NCBI GenBank assembly: GCA_014706295.1
Contig: JACSVZ010000001.1
Location: 115,455,111 to 115,519,110 of the forward strand
Reading direction: 5' to 3'
Length of the DNA stretch: 64,000 nucleotides
Origin: Lycocorax pyrrhopterus obiensis
Taxonomy: Eukaryota; Chordata; Aves; Passeriformes; Paradisaeidae
The position numbers and the translations under genes were made by a program. Below the pieces are notes generated by a model, which saw only the letters and a program-made list of their open reading frames with translations, was not told where the DNA came from and did not search any database. This document shows, piece after piece, positions 38,674-51,668 of the stretch (position 1 is the stretch's first letter; the number at the start of each line of letters is the position of its first letter).

Positions 38674-38728
38674 GGTTATCATCTTTAAGGTCCCTTCCAA
38701 ACCAAACCATTCTATGACTCTGTGTCTA
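38674..38728 (+). mobile_element. CR1 3'-end fragment, sense
   Basis: ATCATCTTTAAGGTCCCTTC, AACCAAACCATTCTATGACT and CTGTG reproduce the last fifty or so bases of CR1, including a diverged copy of the terminal ATTCTATGATTCTATG motif. It is a strongly 5'-truncated insertion. Confidence 0.85.
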
Positions 38729-41700
38729 CATGAACTGATTTCACAGCGGGAATTGCAGGAGTGTATTCATCCATCACAGCCCACTCAACTTCAGGGTTAC
38801 CTAAGTACCTTAAGAAAATTGTCAGGTTTGTAAATAGTTGTTATTTCTCATTTAGGATAGTCATTTATCACTGATGGTCACTTTGGGCCAACCTGTGACT
38901 TGAACAAGTATTTATTTCTGAAAGGAGATAGCAAACATGCAAAAAGAACTTGGATGAGATGGCCTCATTCCCTGGGCAGGAACTCAGCTAAAAGACTTTT
39001 TCTTGCCCCACATAATCTAACCACATTTCCACAACAGTGTCTCTTAGTTTGTATTTCTGTAATATTTAATTTTATGTGAGTGACAGACTTTAAAGGTTTT
39101 TTGAGTAGATTTTCTGGGCACTTTGTATTATGCTAATGTAAATTTTTACATCTTAACTTACCCCCTGTCATTCTTTCACATTTTTTTATCCTCGAAAATT
39201 TAACTGCTCTCTCCTCTTCTTGTGACCATCTTTTAAAACCCATTTTTGAGTTAATTTACCCGATGTCTTACATTATGTGGCCCCCTGCTGTCTTGTAACG
39301 CTGCAGGATACGTGAGGTAATCACTACCAAGTGTGCAGTAGCAGTTAATAGCAATCAGGAGAGAATCGATGAGTGTATTTTCACTTTGAGGTGTCCAGCT
39401 TGTTTTTCTTTAGTTTGGTTTGTGAGGGAACTTACTCGAAAAACGTATATACATTTATTGATTCACCTGCCAGGGCTGGGCATGAGATGATGAATAATCA
39501 AGCCTAAATAAAGGAAATCGCTTGAAGTGGCTAAGTGGAGAGTTAAGAAGGTCAGGCAGGCAGAAAACCAGTTCTAGGGGTTTCATTGTAAATGTAGGTG
39601 TCTTCTCTGCTTTTAATCAGATCCAGTATTTTGGTTTTCTGCTCTGCTTGTGCAAGGGCAGCCCTCACCAGAGTGATTTGACTGATATTCCTGCTGGCCT
39701 GTGCTGCCCTGCAGTAATAAATGATCAGTTGTGTGGGACGCTGAGGGAAGTCATTTGCTCTTCTGTGCCTGCAGAGATGTGTGTTAGCTAAGGATGGTAC
39801 TTAGCCAAACATTAGCAGCTTCATTACCTCCTCACAGGGATTAACTTTATGCTACATTGCAAAGGTTTTACATTTTTCCTTTGTATTTTAGAGTCGATGG
39901 TAAAATCAGAAAACTGTTAAACACAGTGATTCCCTCAAATTTTTTCGGCACATAAGAGCACCATTGCTGTTAGCACATCACTGTCCTCCTTTTTACCTTG
40001 TGAGGAAATAAAACCACCCTTTTCAAGTACATTTACTCCCTGGTTCAACTTTACTGAATTAGATCACCATATTAAGTTAAGCAGTTCAACAATAACCCTT
40101 TATAAATAGGCCAACTTTAGATTTATTTTTCTGCAGGCATGAAGAAGAGTTACAGATTACACTAGAGCTTGAGCACCAATAGCCTGTAGCTAATTAAAAT
40201 TAAGAACTGGTTTAACAGATAGTTATATGCACAAAATTGGCAAGAGCAATGAAAAATGGAATGTTAAACTCATAGTTTAGTGCTAAATTGCATCTAGGGG
40301 GTTAAAAAAGATACATCCATATAGATATTTGTCTTAATAAACAGGGCGATACTAGGGAAATCAGAATGAGACCGAAAGTGGATAGCCTGAGTCATTGTAA
40401 CCAAATATGGTGGGTTTTGCTTTGTTGTTTCTCTGGGTTTTTTCCATTAAATTCAGAAACTGAAAGGAATAGAAAATATGTGGAGATGGCAGGAAGGGCT
40501 GAAGGAGATCAAGATTCAGAGCCTTGAGGTGGCAGAGCCAGGAGCAGTATTAGTTCAGGCAGTGTTACTCACAACCTATCTCCAAAGGAGCCTGAAGCTT
40601 GGTAAATGAGAAGATAAAAGTAATGAACCTTTAAATCTGATTACAGCCCTGTTCTGCAGGTATGGTAATTCCTGCAGAACACCATTGTAATTCTGGTTTA
40701 GTTCAGTAAGGGTTTACAGAATCCCTGGTAGTCCTTGCAAGGATATCTTCATCTTTGTGCTCCATTTTTTGTTATGCATTTGTACTGATAGTGGTCAATG
40801 CACTTGTGAAAAATCTGTTACACCTTACATAATACTCAGAAAAAGGGCATAAGGTCAGGGAGAAAACTTTCTACAAAAATGGGGATGATCTACAGGTTGC
40901 TGGGATTTTAATGGTGTTTTCTTAAGTTAGAATTTGGGCATATCCTTTTATGTTGGTTGGGAATTGAAAGAATCTGGTACCTACATGGAATTTATAAATA
41001 ATTGCTGAGTCTTCACTAAGAGGCTCACTAGAAGTTAAAGTGCTGGCAAACAAGCTTTGGAATGCTGCTGCTTGTCCTTCTGGGATCCCAATGGAATGTG
41101 TGGCTAAGTAATCTAACAAATGTCACTGAGCCACAGCTCCAAATGAAACTGAAGCAAAGAAAACCACAAACCCTGAATGTTAAGGTTCAAAGCAAGATTA
41201 CTGCTATGTCATTTTCAGAGGATGAAGTTTTTTTGTGTAAGCTCAACTTTAACCACAAAATAGAGGAATTTTCTCTCTTCAATAGCCCTTCACTCTCCAT
41301 CTCACTGCTCTTGAGTGCACCAAGACCTCAGTTATGGAGAAATTCAGTTGTCTGCTTTCTGTGGAAATTATAATTTCTTTACTAACAGTGCTATATAATG
41401 GTAAACAAATGCTGGAAATCAGTCTGCAGGGAAATAAACATCCACTAAAGACTACTGGCTTCCACCCAGTTGTGAATGAAATAATCCATTGTCTCAGATC
41501 CCTGCAACTAACTTCTGTTTAAAAATGAATATTTAAATCTGCATCAGAGCACAGTAAGATTTTCTGTATAAAATCTCACTCTTGGGATAGTAGTTGAGAG
41601 CACTGCTAGACTTTAACAAGTTAAGTGGCACGGGAATGGCCTGTAACTAGGAAACCTCTTGGAAATAAGAGCGAGTTTGTTCAAGAAGAGTCAAGTTTGT

Positions 41701-43239
41701 TTTCCAGTCTGCCACAGTGCAATACCTTAGCAAATGAGCTCTGTTGGCTGTAAACTAAACCTTAAATCACCACATTTAATACTTTCATTTTTTCTACTCT
41801 ATTTTGAATCCTATTTTCCAATATCCACCAATGCAGTGGCATCCACTGCTACATGCTTCATCTACTCCATTCATTGCATTCCATAAAATGTCTGTCTTGT
41901 GTCAGGATATAAACACAAATTTTACTTATTAGATAGAGAGGAATAAATATGTATTTTTTTGATCAAAAAAAAAAGGCCCAACTGAAAAAATGCAGTTTTT
42001 TTCTTAAGGTATCTGTTAGAATATCGTGCTGGTTTTGTCTTCATAGTAGGTGAAAAAAAAGTTTGGCTGTCAACTAGATAAACACCTTTATTATTATTTT
42101 AACCAGTGTTTCACATTAATCTAGCTTTTATTTTTCCACTTTTTAAAACTGATAGTAATAAACCTCATAGGTTTTGAGTACAGAATTTACACAGGCTTAG
42201 TTTGGACTGCAAGCTCTTTCCACTTGTCTTATTAGGCTGTTTTTAATACCTGAACCTAATCCGTAATTGCATTAGCCTTGTATTGTATTTTGTATTGCCC
42301 TTGACTTTATTCATAATTGACTTTTCTGCAGGAGGCAGAATCACCTTGCAAGTACATGTAAGTCAACACCAAATTTGACTCCATGAATATGGAAAGGAGC
42401 TGTGCTTAAAGAGGGTGTTAAATTGACCATGACAGTGGTTCTGGTTGAGCCTCTGTGGACTTTGCCATGAGTGTTTCTGTGTTCAAAGAGAGAAGAAAAG
42501 CTTGTTCTTGATTACTTGAGAGAGGGGTAGGTGGAAAAACAGAGCTGGACATGGTGATGAGTGCAGAGAATCCTTACAGAATTTGTTTTGCCTTTCACTG
42601 GGCAATTCAGAGAATAGAAAGGGAAGGAGATCCAGGATATCTGATGAAAGAAGTGGTTAGATAAAAGGAATAATAAGTAAAATTGAGGTTTACTGAGGTT
42701 GCTAGCTGTCTGAGAGATGATTATTATTATTACTATCCTTTCTAGATGTGTACTCCAGGTGGATCAAGGTGGTTCTAAACATGAACCTAGACAGACATGC
42801 CCTGATGAGCAGGTAGAAGCTGGTCTTTTCTGAAGGCAAAAACTTCTTGATAATATTTCCTTGTCATTTCCTTCCTCTTCAGTAATCCTTGAGGGATAAG
42901 AGGAGCTCTGTAAAGCAATTTACCTGGTGAAGGAGACCCTCCCCTTGTGCTTGAAATGTGCCTCCTATAGAAACTTCAGTCTGGCATTTGAAGGGCGCAG
43001 AGTTCTTGTATGGTGCTTCTGAAAGGACTAGGAGGGCTGCTCTGTTGTGAAGTCAGGAACAGCAAATAGAATTACTTCTGGATATCATAGGGCTTGGATG
43101 GAGAAATAGTTTTCATCTCTCTGCAGCCTTTCAGATCAGCTTCTGACATCTTCAGATCCAGCTAGGTGCTTCGAAGTGCCAAAATGGGGCAGGTGAGGAG
43201 GAAATATGTGGCTGTTGTGAGTGGCACATAGTGAATTTT
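38729..43239. other. Non-coding DNA, no gene seen
   Basis: Mostly unique AT-rich sequence. A 103-codon plus-strand frame at 41062-41373 begins with a hydrophobic run (MLLLVLLGSQ) and two N-glycosylation-type sites. It is followed by low-complexity composition and has no splice or promoter context, so it is not called. Complex repeat-free DNA lies around 39290-39830. Confidence 0.6.
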
Positions 43240-43570
43240 ATTGTGTTTCAGTAGACTGGATCCTCCTCTTTAACTCCTTTGAGTTCCCATTTCTGTGACA
43301 TTGTCTTGTCCCTTGTAATTCATCCCCGCTCTTTAATTATTCACCCTTCGTTAATACATATTTCTATGACCAGTAAGAGTGAGACAGGAGAATTTATTGG
43401 CATGGCACCTCTGAGGCATTTAAACGTCAGTGTGTTGCCTCCAGACTGGCAACCTGTCATAATCCTAATGTTTCATGCATGGAGAACATAATAGTGCTGT
43501 AAAAACAACAGCAAAGTTCATCTGTTGGCAGAAGCTCAGCTCTTTGCTAAGGCTGCTGTAAAGATCAAGA
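43240..43570. promoter_or_regulatory. Possible enhancer-like block
   Basis: This stretch is repeat-free with a TTTAATTATTC homeodomain-type site at 43332-43342, a nearby CGTTAATAC, and a few CpG sites. It has no splice-bounded frame. It has the look of conserved non-coding DNA; conservation itself is not visible here. Confidence 0.2.
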
Positions 43571-43770
43571 GGAAACCTCTTTGGGAAGATAGAATTGACA
43601 CAATAATGTTAAATTTAAATTCATTGTTTGCTGGGAATAATGAGAAATCAGAACATAACAAAAAAATTCTGGGGAAGGAAGGTTATACAAGAAACCTACA
43701 GAAAATACCGATATTTTTCCCAGCCTTAGATTGGTAGGAGAGGTTTGTATAAAATGAGATCTGCAAAGCA

Positions 43771-43803
43771 TTATTGAGCTAGATGATACTGAGAGGTCCT
43801 CCA
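43771..43803 (+). mobile_element. Probable small CR1 3' fragment, sense
   Basis: TTATTGAGCTAGATGATACT followed by GAGAGGTCCTCC resembles the CR1 3' segment GAGCTAGATGATCTTTGAGGTCC. It is short and diverged, so the match could be fortuitous. Confidence 0.4.
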
Positions 43804-46390
43804 TAATTGAAGAACAGTGTGTACCTTGGGAATATAATGCTATTGATTGTTAGATGCATATTTAATCACTGGCCAGAAATGCAGCAATGACCTTGGGAGA
43901 TGAGCCTGCAGGGGTCACTTAATTTTTCTCAATATAGGGACATCAGCAAGAGTTCCAGCCGGGAGGAAGTGTGAGGGTCTGAGCCTCACTCAGCTGCAGC
44001 AGGGGCGCAGCTGTAATTCAGACACAATTCCTCACACTAGAAATTATTCTACAGGTGTACCCTCCAGGGTACTACAGAATAAGTTTTATTAGAGACTGAA
44101 AGTAAGAAAACTTTGTGTGGACTCCTGGACTGATAAAATAGCCCAGTTTGGTTTGCGAGGTTTTGAGGAATTACACAGGTTTATTGTGATGCCCTCCAAA
44201 CATGCACTATAGATCATTTAACTCTATCTGAACCTTTTTTAGCAGTAATTTGACAATTCACAGGTCACAGTGAAGGTACCAAGATGTTCAAATGTCAAGA
44301 AATAGCACTGATGCCCAAAGAAACAGTACTGAAGATCAGATATAATAGGCATATAAAAGAACACTGTGTTAACACTCAGTGCTCCTCAGTTCTCAAACCC
44401 ATTTTCACTGGTTTGGTTCGGTTTTTTTTTTAATAAGATTAAGAGCAAATCACTCATCCTCAGTATTTATGTCTGTTCCTGTGTACATTCTTGACGTAGC
44501 CCTTGCTGTTTATATTTTTCCCACCTTTTCTTTAGGAATTTTCTGAGCTTGCAAGTCTTGGTTTTATTGGAGACACAGGTACCCAGAGCCATCATAAAAC
44601 CTGCCAGCTTTTTTTTTTTCCTTCATCCATTCAGATGTGATGCTGTCATCATCCACTCTGGGACACTCTGCCACTCTTTTGGTAGTTCCAGGGAAGAAGT
44701 AGACACGGAATTAGTTATAAGAGTCAGCATCAACACAACTTTTGGCAGTTGAAGTACAGTGCATGGACGGGATTCTCAATTTTTATGTGTTTAAGTAGCC
44801 CCGCAGTCTTAAAAATATAGAGGCTCTTGGTATTTTAAAGACTTTCAAGTGCTTTTATGCCTATGAATAAAAGTACAATGGCTCTTACAACACCTGCATT
44901 GTCCAGATAGACTGGAGATAATAACTATTGCTGAAAAGTCTGTTTAAATTTGCAAACTCATTTGTGCCGTGTGCAATAATGGACATTAAGTGCTCTTTGG
45001 AGCAGGCAACCAGTGATTTTTCTCTTGACATTAAAAATGGAAATCATTATTATTACAAATGATATGAAATGAGCAGATTTACATTGCACTAATGCAAGCT
45101 GGTTTGTGCACGGAAATAAAAATCCATCTAAGATGAGCTGGTAAGTGGGCTTGACCATCTATTTAAAGTAATGCTTGATTAATTTTTTCTTAATTACACA
45201 GTGAGCAATGCTGTCACTATAGTACATTAAAACCTTACCAAACCTCACCATCCACTTGGACACTTACAGGGGTTTATTGAAATCTGTGAATTAACAAAGA
45301 AATGGACAGGCATGATAAAAAGTCAAATTTACTGCACCACGGTGTTTCTTTACTACAAAAGTGACAATTTTATTACACCTTTTTATATATAATATACACT
45401 GACATTTTATTCTGTTGCTAATGAATATTGGTAATTGATTGTCAAGATAATGAAGTCTTACTAAGGAGACCCCACTGTAGCATTTGCTGTGCCTTCTGTG
45501 AGGACAAAAGAGACAGATCTAGAGACAGATACTTGTGATACTATTTGCATATTTTTAAAATGCAGGTTGAGGGGTTTACTGCACGCTGATTCAGATTTTG
45601 ATTACTGCCATGCTTTTGTACTAACAGAGTGATACAGATAAATCAGGAACGGAATGTTCCTCTAGTTTTGAAGGAAGTGAATATATTGGAAAAAGTTTAT
45701 AATGAATAGAAAGGGAGGATGAATGTAACTTGGAGCTACAGTGTGCTCAAGCAGAAAAGTCAGGAAGCTTTTATTTAAAAACTGAGCATGACACCTTTCC
45801 ACTAACCTAATCCAGGGATCCAGCACACATTATTCTCACCCTAAAGCCTAAGGAAGGCTTTAAAAGGGTGAAAGTCTGTGCTCAGTCTCTGGTCAGGAAT
45901 CACAGTATCCCTGCTTAGCACTAGGAGAAGACACAGTATAAATACCACTGGATATTTTAGTACTGTCAATAACTAAGCTGAAACCACTGCTGACTAATAT
46001 GATGGGAGCTGCTGTTTATCAGCTGGGGCAGCTAAGTCACTTAATTCTTTTCCCATTAGAAAGGATTTGCGTGACCTTTCCTTCGAAAAATATTAATCCA
46101 TGCAGTGTTTGGAAAAAACCTTTGCCATTAGACAGAGGAAATCCATTCAGTTTGGGTAGGCACCTTTAAAAGAGCACATTTTCTGCCATCTTCTGCAAAG
46201 CAGCAGATGATGCTGCATCTGCTGGAGTCAGAATACAGCAGGGAGAGAAAGCAGCCACTGTCTCCTGCCTTGCCATTCACTGAAATTAATCCAGGAACCA
46301 CAGCATTAATGTAATTGTGCTAAAATAGAAATTTAAACTGTTTGAGTTTGCTTTGAAGGTAAAAAAACCCTGATGTGCAAAGAGCTGTGG
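43804..46390. other. Non-coding DNA, includes an enhancer-like block
   Basis: No gene is called. A T run lies at 44419-44432. The most structured part is 44890-45470, listed separately. Confidence 0.6.
44890..45470. promoter_or_regulatory. Possible enhancer-like block
   Basis: AT-rich but complex DNA without a recognisable repeat. It has several homeodomain-like cores (TTGATTAATT at 45175-45184, CTTAATTACA at 45189-45198) and multiple octamer- or POU-like words, as in known vertebrate long-range enhancers. A GTAAGTGG donor-like site at 45141 has no open segment with a good acceptor before it. The call is by appearance only. Confidence 0.22.
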
Positions 46391-46742
46391 TCATAAACAT
46401 TGTTTAGATTGGAAAGTGAAGGCCTGGAATGCTGACAAATAACACATATCCATGGCTTTTTGCACACTTCCAGGAATGGTGACTCCACCACTTTCCTGGG
46501 CAGCCTCTTTCAATGCTTGACCACCCTTTCAGTGAAGAAATTTTTCCTACTATCCAGTCTAACTCCTCTGCTGCAACTTGAGGGTGTTTTCTCTTGTCCC
46601 ATCACTTGGGAGAAGAGCCCAACCCCCACCTGGCTACAGCCTCCTGTCAGGGAGTTGTAGAGAGCGATAAGGTCTCCCCTGAGCCTCCTTTTCTCCAGAT
46701 TAGACAACCCCAGCTCCCTCAGCTGCTCCTCATCAGACTCCC
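46391..46742 (-). mobile_element. CR1-type LINE 3' portion, antisense
   Basis: The left edge (TCATAAACATTGTTTAGATTGG, 46391 on) looks like a diverged complement of the CR1 terminus. From about 46469 the match is strong: CCAGGAATGGTGACTCCACC, TTTCAGTGAAGAAATTTTTC, GAGAAGAGCCCAACCCCCAC, TTGTAGAGAGCGATAAGGTC, TCCCCTGAGCCTCCTTTTCT and CAGCTGCTCCTCATCAGA. Part of the terminal region between the two appears shortened. It is 5'-truncated and has no intact coding part. Short frames on both strands within it are by-products. Confidence 0.93.
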
Positions 46743-47254
46743 CACCCTCAGCTCTGTTGCTTGGGCAAGAAAAGAAGTTGAATGGAAGTGAGAATTTTGC
46801 CTTTAATAATTAGTCACTTTCAATAACAATAGGCTAATGTTTCAATTTTAATGAATTTGAAGGTCTGCGCAATTAAGAGTAGTAAATGCTCCACAAAGCA
46901 TAAAAACCCATTGGGTGGCAGAGTGTGCCATCCTTGCAGTGTGATGCTGTGTGGATGGGTATGTGGCTGTCAGGATGCAGCCAAATTCTTTAACCACAAA
47001 ATTGGAAGGGATGTGCTGCTGTTCAAGCCTTGCTTGCTGCAGCTGTGCAGAACTTTCCCAGCCTCTGCTTTTTCATGCAGAGATGAGAAGCAGCAGTGGC
47101 AAATGGAAAAAGCAATGTATTTTTTTTCAGCCTCTAGAGTCAAGGAAAGATATTTCAAAGACTGTATTCCCAAAAAGCCAGGACACTTAAGAAAATATTT
47201 GATTACGGCTTCTCTCTGTCTTTTAATGTTATTTTCCCACCCTTCCCTCTTTAG

Positions 47255-47308
47255 AGGCAGCTCTGAAACAACAGATTCTGCCTCAGCAGCTTGGCTGCTA
47301 TTTGAAAG
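47255..47308 (+). CDS. Candidate 54-nt internal exon, product unknown
   Basis: A long pyrimidine-rich tract (47211-47254, ending TTCCCTCTTTAG) precedes 54 bases that end TTTGAAAG before GTGAGTGA. These are among the best paired splice signals in the window. Two frames are open: one gives GSSETTDSASAAWLLFE, the other ALKQQILPQQLGCYLK. The third has a stop. The length is a multiple of three, so the exon could be skipped without shifting frame. The gene is not recognised. It could equally be an exon of a non-coding transcript. Confidence 0.35.
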
Positions 47309-48992
47309 GTGAGTGAACTCCCTAATTAGGACAACACAGTTTCTACTTGCTGCTCTTCAGCATGACTAGGGAAAGTCAAAAGTGTGCAGAGTACAGGTGC
47401 CTGGTCACCCATGTGATCCATGATGTGAAGTGCTATAATGAGGAGAGAGCTGGGTTGCAAGGCAGATGTTCTGGACCTTTTTAATTATATCTCATGCATC
47501 AAGTTGTAGTTCTGTTGTCATGGAAACAGCTTTGCCTCTGTGTTCTGCGATGCTGCCACTATGAAGTCCTAGGCACTGCAAGGAGAAAACCCAGAGAAGG
47601 ATCCAAACAATACATTATTAAATAGTTTTAAATTAATATTAATATTAATAGCATTGATTTGTCTGATTTGGCATTCACCTTTCTTCAGATGAGGTAACCT
47701 AATGGTTTTCCCTGTGATGAAAGAGCATAAGCACTGCATTTTTAAAACGAAAGTATTATTTTTCTGACTTTTGTTTTCCATAGTTTTGAGAGTCTGTCAC
47801 TTCTGAGAGCTCTGAAGTTAAGACAGTCTACTTATTATTTGGAATGGGCTACCAAGAAATCACCTGGAGCAGTTAGAGAATGCAAGTACAGCATGCAGGT
47901 GCTCAGAGCTAGAAAGTGAGGGGCTTTCCCTGTGCAGAAATCCTTTTGCTCACATTCCTAAAACTGCTGGTTGTCTCCAATTTTGGAGGTCCATTTTGGA
48001 TGCCTATTGCCAGTGCTATCATATTAAGCAAGGTGCCCTCTGAGGTTAGATTAACAGAAAGAAATTTCTAAACAAAACCATTTCAGTTTTTAGTCAGAAT
48101 TAAGAAGGAATCTTCAGACGCAGACTCTGAAGATCTGTTTGGTATGAGCATGGACTGTGGAGACACCCCCATGCCTTTGGCAGCTTCCAAAAATAAGGGT
48201 CTAATGCCTTCCTTTTTCCAAGGTTAAATCATTTCATGCATCTATTATATAGAAAATGAAATATGGATATAATCTGCTGGTTTTAATGCTGGAGTAGTAC
48301 TGACAACTAGCAAAGGAATATCCAGCTGTTAAAAATTGTTGCTGTCTTTTCTACTCCACACAAGTTTTGTGCCTGGTTGAAGAGAATAACATTCATATGT
48401 TGTGGTATTCACATGCCAAGGTAGAGCACAAAAAAAATGGATTATCATGTCCTTAAGAGGAGGAGGGCAAGTCTGGTGTGAGATAACCAGCATTGTGTTT
48501 CACTGGAATGAATTTTCAGAAAAGCTTTGAAGAGCAATGTAACAATACTTGAATTGAAATTTCCAGGTATCATTACATTTCTTCTCCATTATTGACATTT
48601 ATCTTTTATCCTCTTTGGTCCTCTTTGTGGAGTAACTAATGGCAAAAGGAGCCATGCCAGGCTCACTCAAATATATTAATAAAATGGGCTACAATAGAAT
48701 AGCCTTCCTATATAACTGAGAAAAGGAGGAAGCTTTAAATTAATCTTCAGAGTATAGAAACAGGACTGAGGAAAATGATGTCCTGCACCAGGCTTTGAAA
48801 TGGAAGTTATGACACAAAACCCTTAAGTAGAAGCTTACTAAATCAAATTGTCATTAAACCTGGGAATGTGTTTAGCCTTAATATGACTGTAAGGCTTGTA
48901 TTTCTTTATTCTCTCACAGAAAGGCTGAATTTACTTTGTCGGCTGTGTGTCTCTGGGCAGACTTGTTCTGTACCTGGGATGTGGTTGCTGTA

Positions 48993-49049
48993 AAGAAGTC
49001 AGGAATAAGGTAAGAATTCAGAAATAAGTTAAGAAGTCAGAAATAAGTA
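48993..49049 (+). repeat. Three-copy 19-bp tandem repeat
   Basis: Three adjacent 19-base units, AAGAAGTCAGGAATAAGGT, AAGAATTCAGAAATAAGTT and AAGAAGTCAGAAATAAGTA, differ only by a few substitutions and keep the period exactly. The words AAGAAGT and AGAAATA also occur in the 11-bp repeat at 10774, probably only because both are purine-rich. Confidence 0.9.
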
Positions 49050-51668
49050 AGTGCTTACTGCATTCCAGCCAGTGAGTAAGAGATGGGAAAACAAGTACCT
49101 CATGTTCGCAAGACTTCAAAAATAGGCTCAACAAGGGAATGACTGGGGGAAGTCAGGCTCCCAGCTCAGCCATGAGAGCCACACAACCTTACTGGTTTGC
49201 AAGTGTCATGATTCAGCTGCCTATAAATTCTTAATATCCTGGGAGGAAGAAAAATGATATTTTTAAGCAGAGGCAGATTTTCAGAAAAGGCTAGGACTCC
49301 AAATTTAACAAAGATTATTCTCTGAAAAATCTTGTCATTCCTAAGAGTTTCCTCTGAATTCATTGCCATAAACGCTCCCTACTGTATTTACTTCAGAGGG
49401 CTTTATTTCAAGCTCTAATGGAATCCATAACTTTTGCATTAAAAAAGTCTTGGACTTTTCTCTTTAGTAGTGTGAAGGAACCATAAATCAGATCTTGGAG
49501 GGGTTAAAATGTCTTTTGGAGATAGGGTAAGAAGTTCTTTCTTTCAAACAATCATCTTGAGATGGTTGCTGGTGGAAATGGAATTCCTGGAGTTGTTTGG
49601 TTGGCAGTCATAAAGTCATGAGGAACAGGGCAGGACAGCAAAACTTCATCTGTCAGGACTCAAAGTATCCAGAGGGGTTTTAAAGCTTATACAAGCATGC
49701 AAATAACTTTTTTTCACCAATATCTAATTTGAACAATTTAAATCCTATACCAATAAATCCAAAATTATGACTGCCCATTTGTTTTTGTCAGATTCAAAAG
49801 CTGCTAATATTCGTAGGTCCCCTAATGCAGTTTTCATTAGGAACTGGAACATTTAGTTTTCAGGTTTATCGATTTTCCAAATAAAATTGAAAGAGATTTT
49901 GAAGAAATGTTGTAAATCACTTTTTGAAGTGACTGTTTTACCAAATTAATGTATGGTTTGGCGTAAATTATTTAACCTCACTGGACCTTAGCCCACCATT
50001 GGCAAATTTGGATTGATGACACTCCTCCAAGCAGGCAGTAGTATTCCCATGTTTTCCATCTCTAAGAAGTCTTATGAGGGTAATTGCATTAAAAATCTCA
50101 ATTATGGTACAGCAGGAAGAGCTGTTACCTCTGTGTGCATATCAGACACGTAGAGAAGTTCATCAAATAGGCATTTGAAAGACTAAATAACACACCTTAC
50201 CTCTTTTTCTTTGGGGTGTAAGAGGCTGATTGACTGGACTTTTCTTTATTTGTATTGCTACACAGAGTTTTGCTATAAACATACAAAATGGCTGCATAAA
50301 AAGAGCCAAAATTCAGTCAGAACAATTTAAAAAATCCAACACCCAGGGCATATGCCTTGGGTTGCCAGATGAGCAACACTGATTTTCTTGTTTCCAGAAT
50401 ATCCTCTTTGGTTCCTGGAAGAGTTTTAAGTAAAGTGAAAAAGCAATGAAAGTCAAGCTTTTAAGGATTGCTTACTGAGATCAGTTTCAAATTCAGTTCA
50501 GTCGCCAGCAGAACTGTCCTGGACAGCAGAAACAACCTGAACACTTCTCTCTTACCTCTATCTCTCATACTGAAAATATACAAAAATCCATGTGATTGAA
50601 ACCTTTCCTGATGGTGTGGGTGAGTGAGGACTCAAAATGAGATAAACCTGTGCCTTGTAAGGTCTTTGCCAAGACTTGGATTTTGTCTCTTCTGACATGC
50701 ATAAAATCCACAGGTAAAGCTTATTTTAGAAGTCTTCAGATCTGTCCTCAGATCCACCTTATCCTATCCCCATTACTCCCTTTGAATTTGGTTTGAGGAA
50801 AGCAAGTTTTGGACTGTAGAATTATTCCATGCACATTTCAGAACCGGAGGATTATTAAGTTCTTACTTCAGCCCTGGAACTGTCTGAAATGAACCTCCTG
50901 GGTGTATTTCTGCCTGCCCAGCGATGTCATAAAATTTTTAATGCAAATTTCAAAGTGTGCAATGTGTAGTGTAAAATATAAAAATGCCTGTAGAGAAACC
51001 TGTGGCACTAGCTATTGTGGCTTACAAAAAGAGAATTAGCTACTTTAGACTTTTTTGTTGTTGTTGTTTTCAACTCTTGTTACTCATCACAGAAGACTGA
51101 GTAGTCTCGTGGTTCTCCTTCAATATTGCAAAGTAAGTTAATTTATTGCTCTGTGTGAACCAGTTGCATACTCAAAAGCACACATGAGAGGAGTCACTTA
51201 AAGCACTTTTTTTCTGTCATGGGAGTATGACTCATGCACTTTTATCTGTACCCACTATCTTGCCAACATTTTTTGCTGAAAACCTTCCAGGGAAGAAAAA
51301 GATGAATATTTAAATACTTATGACGTTTTTTAGTAAAGTGCTCATGATCACTGTGATAAATAATACAATCATTTAAAGCTTGTGTGCAGGTAAAAATAAA
51401 AGAACCCAATTACTTTTATTCAGTATCCTGGGCACTTTACAGTACAAAAGATATCCAAGAGAGTGTGCTAATTTGATTTTCTTCTCCTTAAACATTTCTA
51501 ACCTTTTCAGGAATGAACAACGAGGTTTTGTCTCTCTGGATGGGCATCAGGCACAGATGTGAGATTGCTTATCAGTTTCTGACTTTTCAAAAATGACATC
51601 ATCTCTCTGTTTCTCAGTTTCTTAACTGAAAAGGGATAAAAAAGTATCAATAACATTTTTTTTAAGTT

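Noticed and set aside
41062..41373. 103-codon frame with a signal-peptide-like start (MLLLVLLGSQ)
   Set aside because: Only the start looks meaningful. The rest has ordinary composition and there is no promoter, splice or homology support.
46851..47312. 153-codon plus-strand frame
   Set aside because: It runs straight through a long intron-like pyrimidine tract into the 47255 exon candidate, and composition upstream is not coding-like.
47838..47900. Possible CR1 piece (TTGGAATGGGCTACC, then CACCTGGAG)
   Set aside because: Only two short words match the element; too little to call.
49468..49526. 59-base segment between TTTTCTCTTTAG and GTAAGAAG
   Set aside because: Good splice motifs, but all three frames contain stops, so only a non-coding exon would be possible and nothing else supports that.
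50556..50569. 14-base minus-strand segment between TATATTTTCAG and GTAAGAGAG
   Set aside because: Too short and not a multiple of three; most likely a chance pairing of splice-like words.
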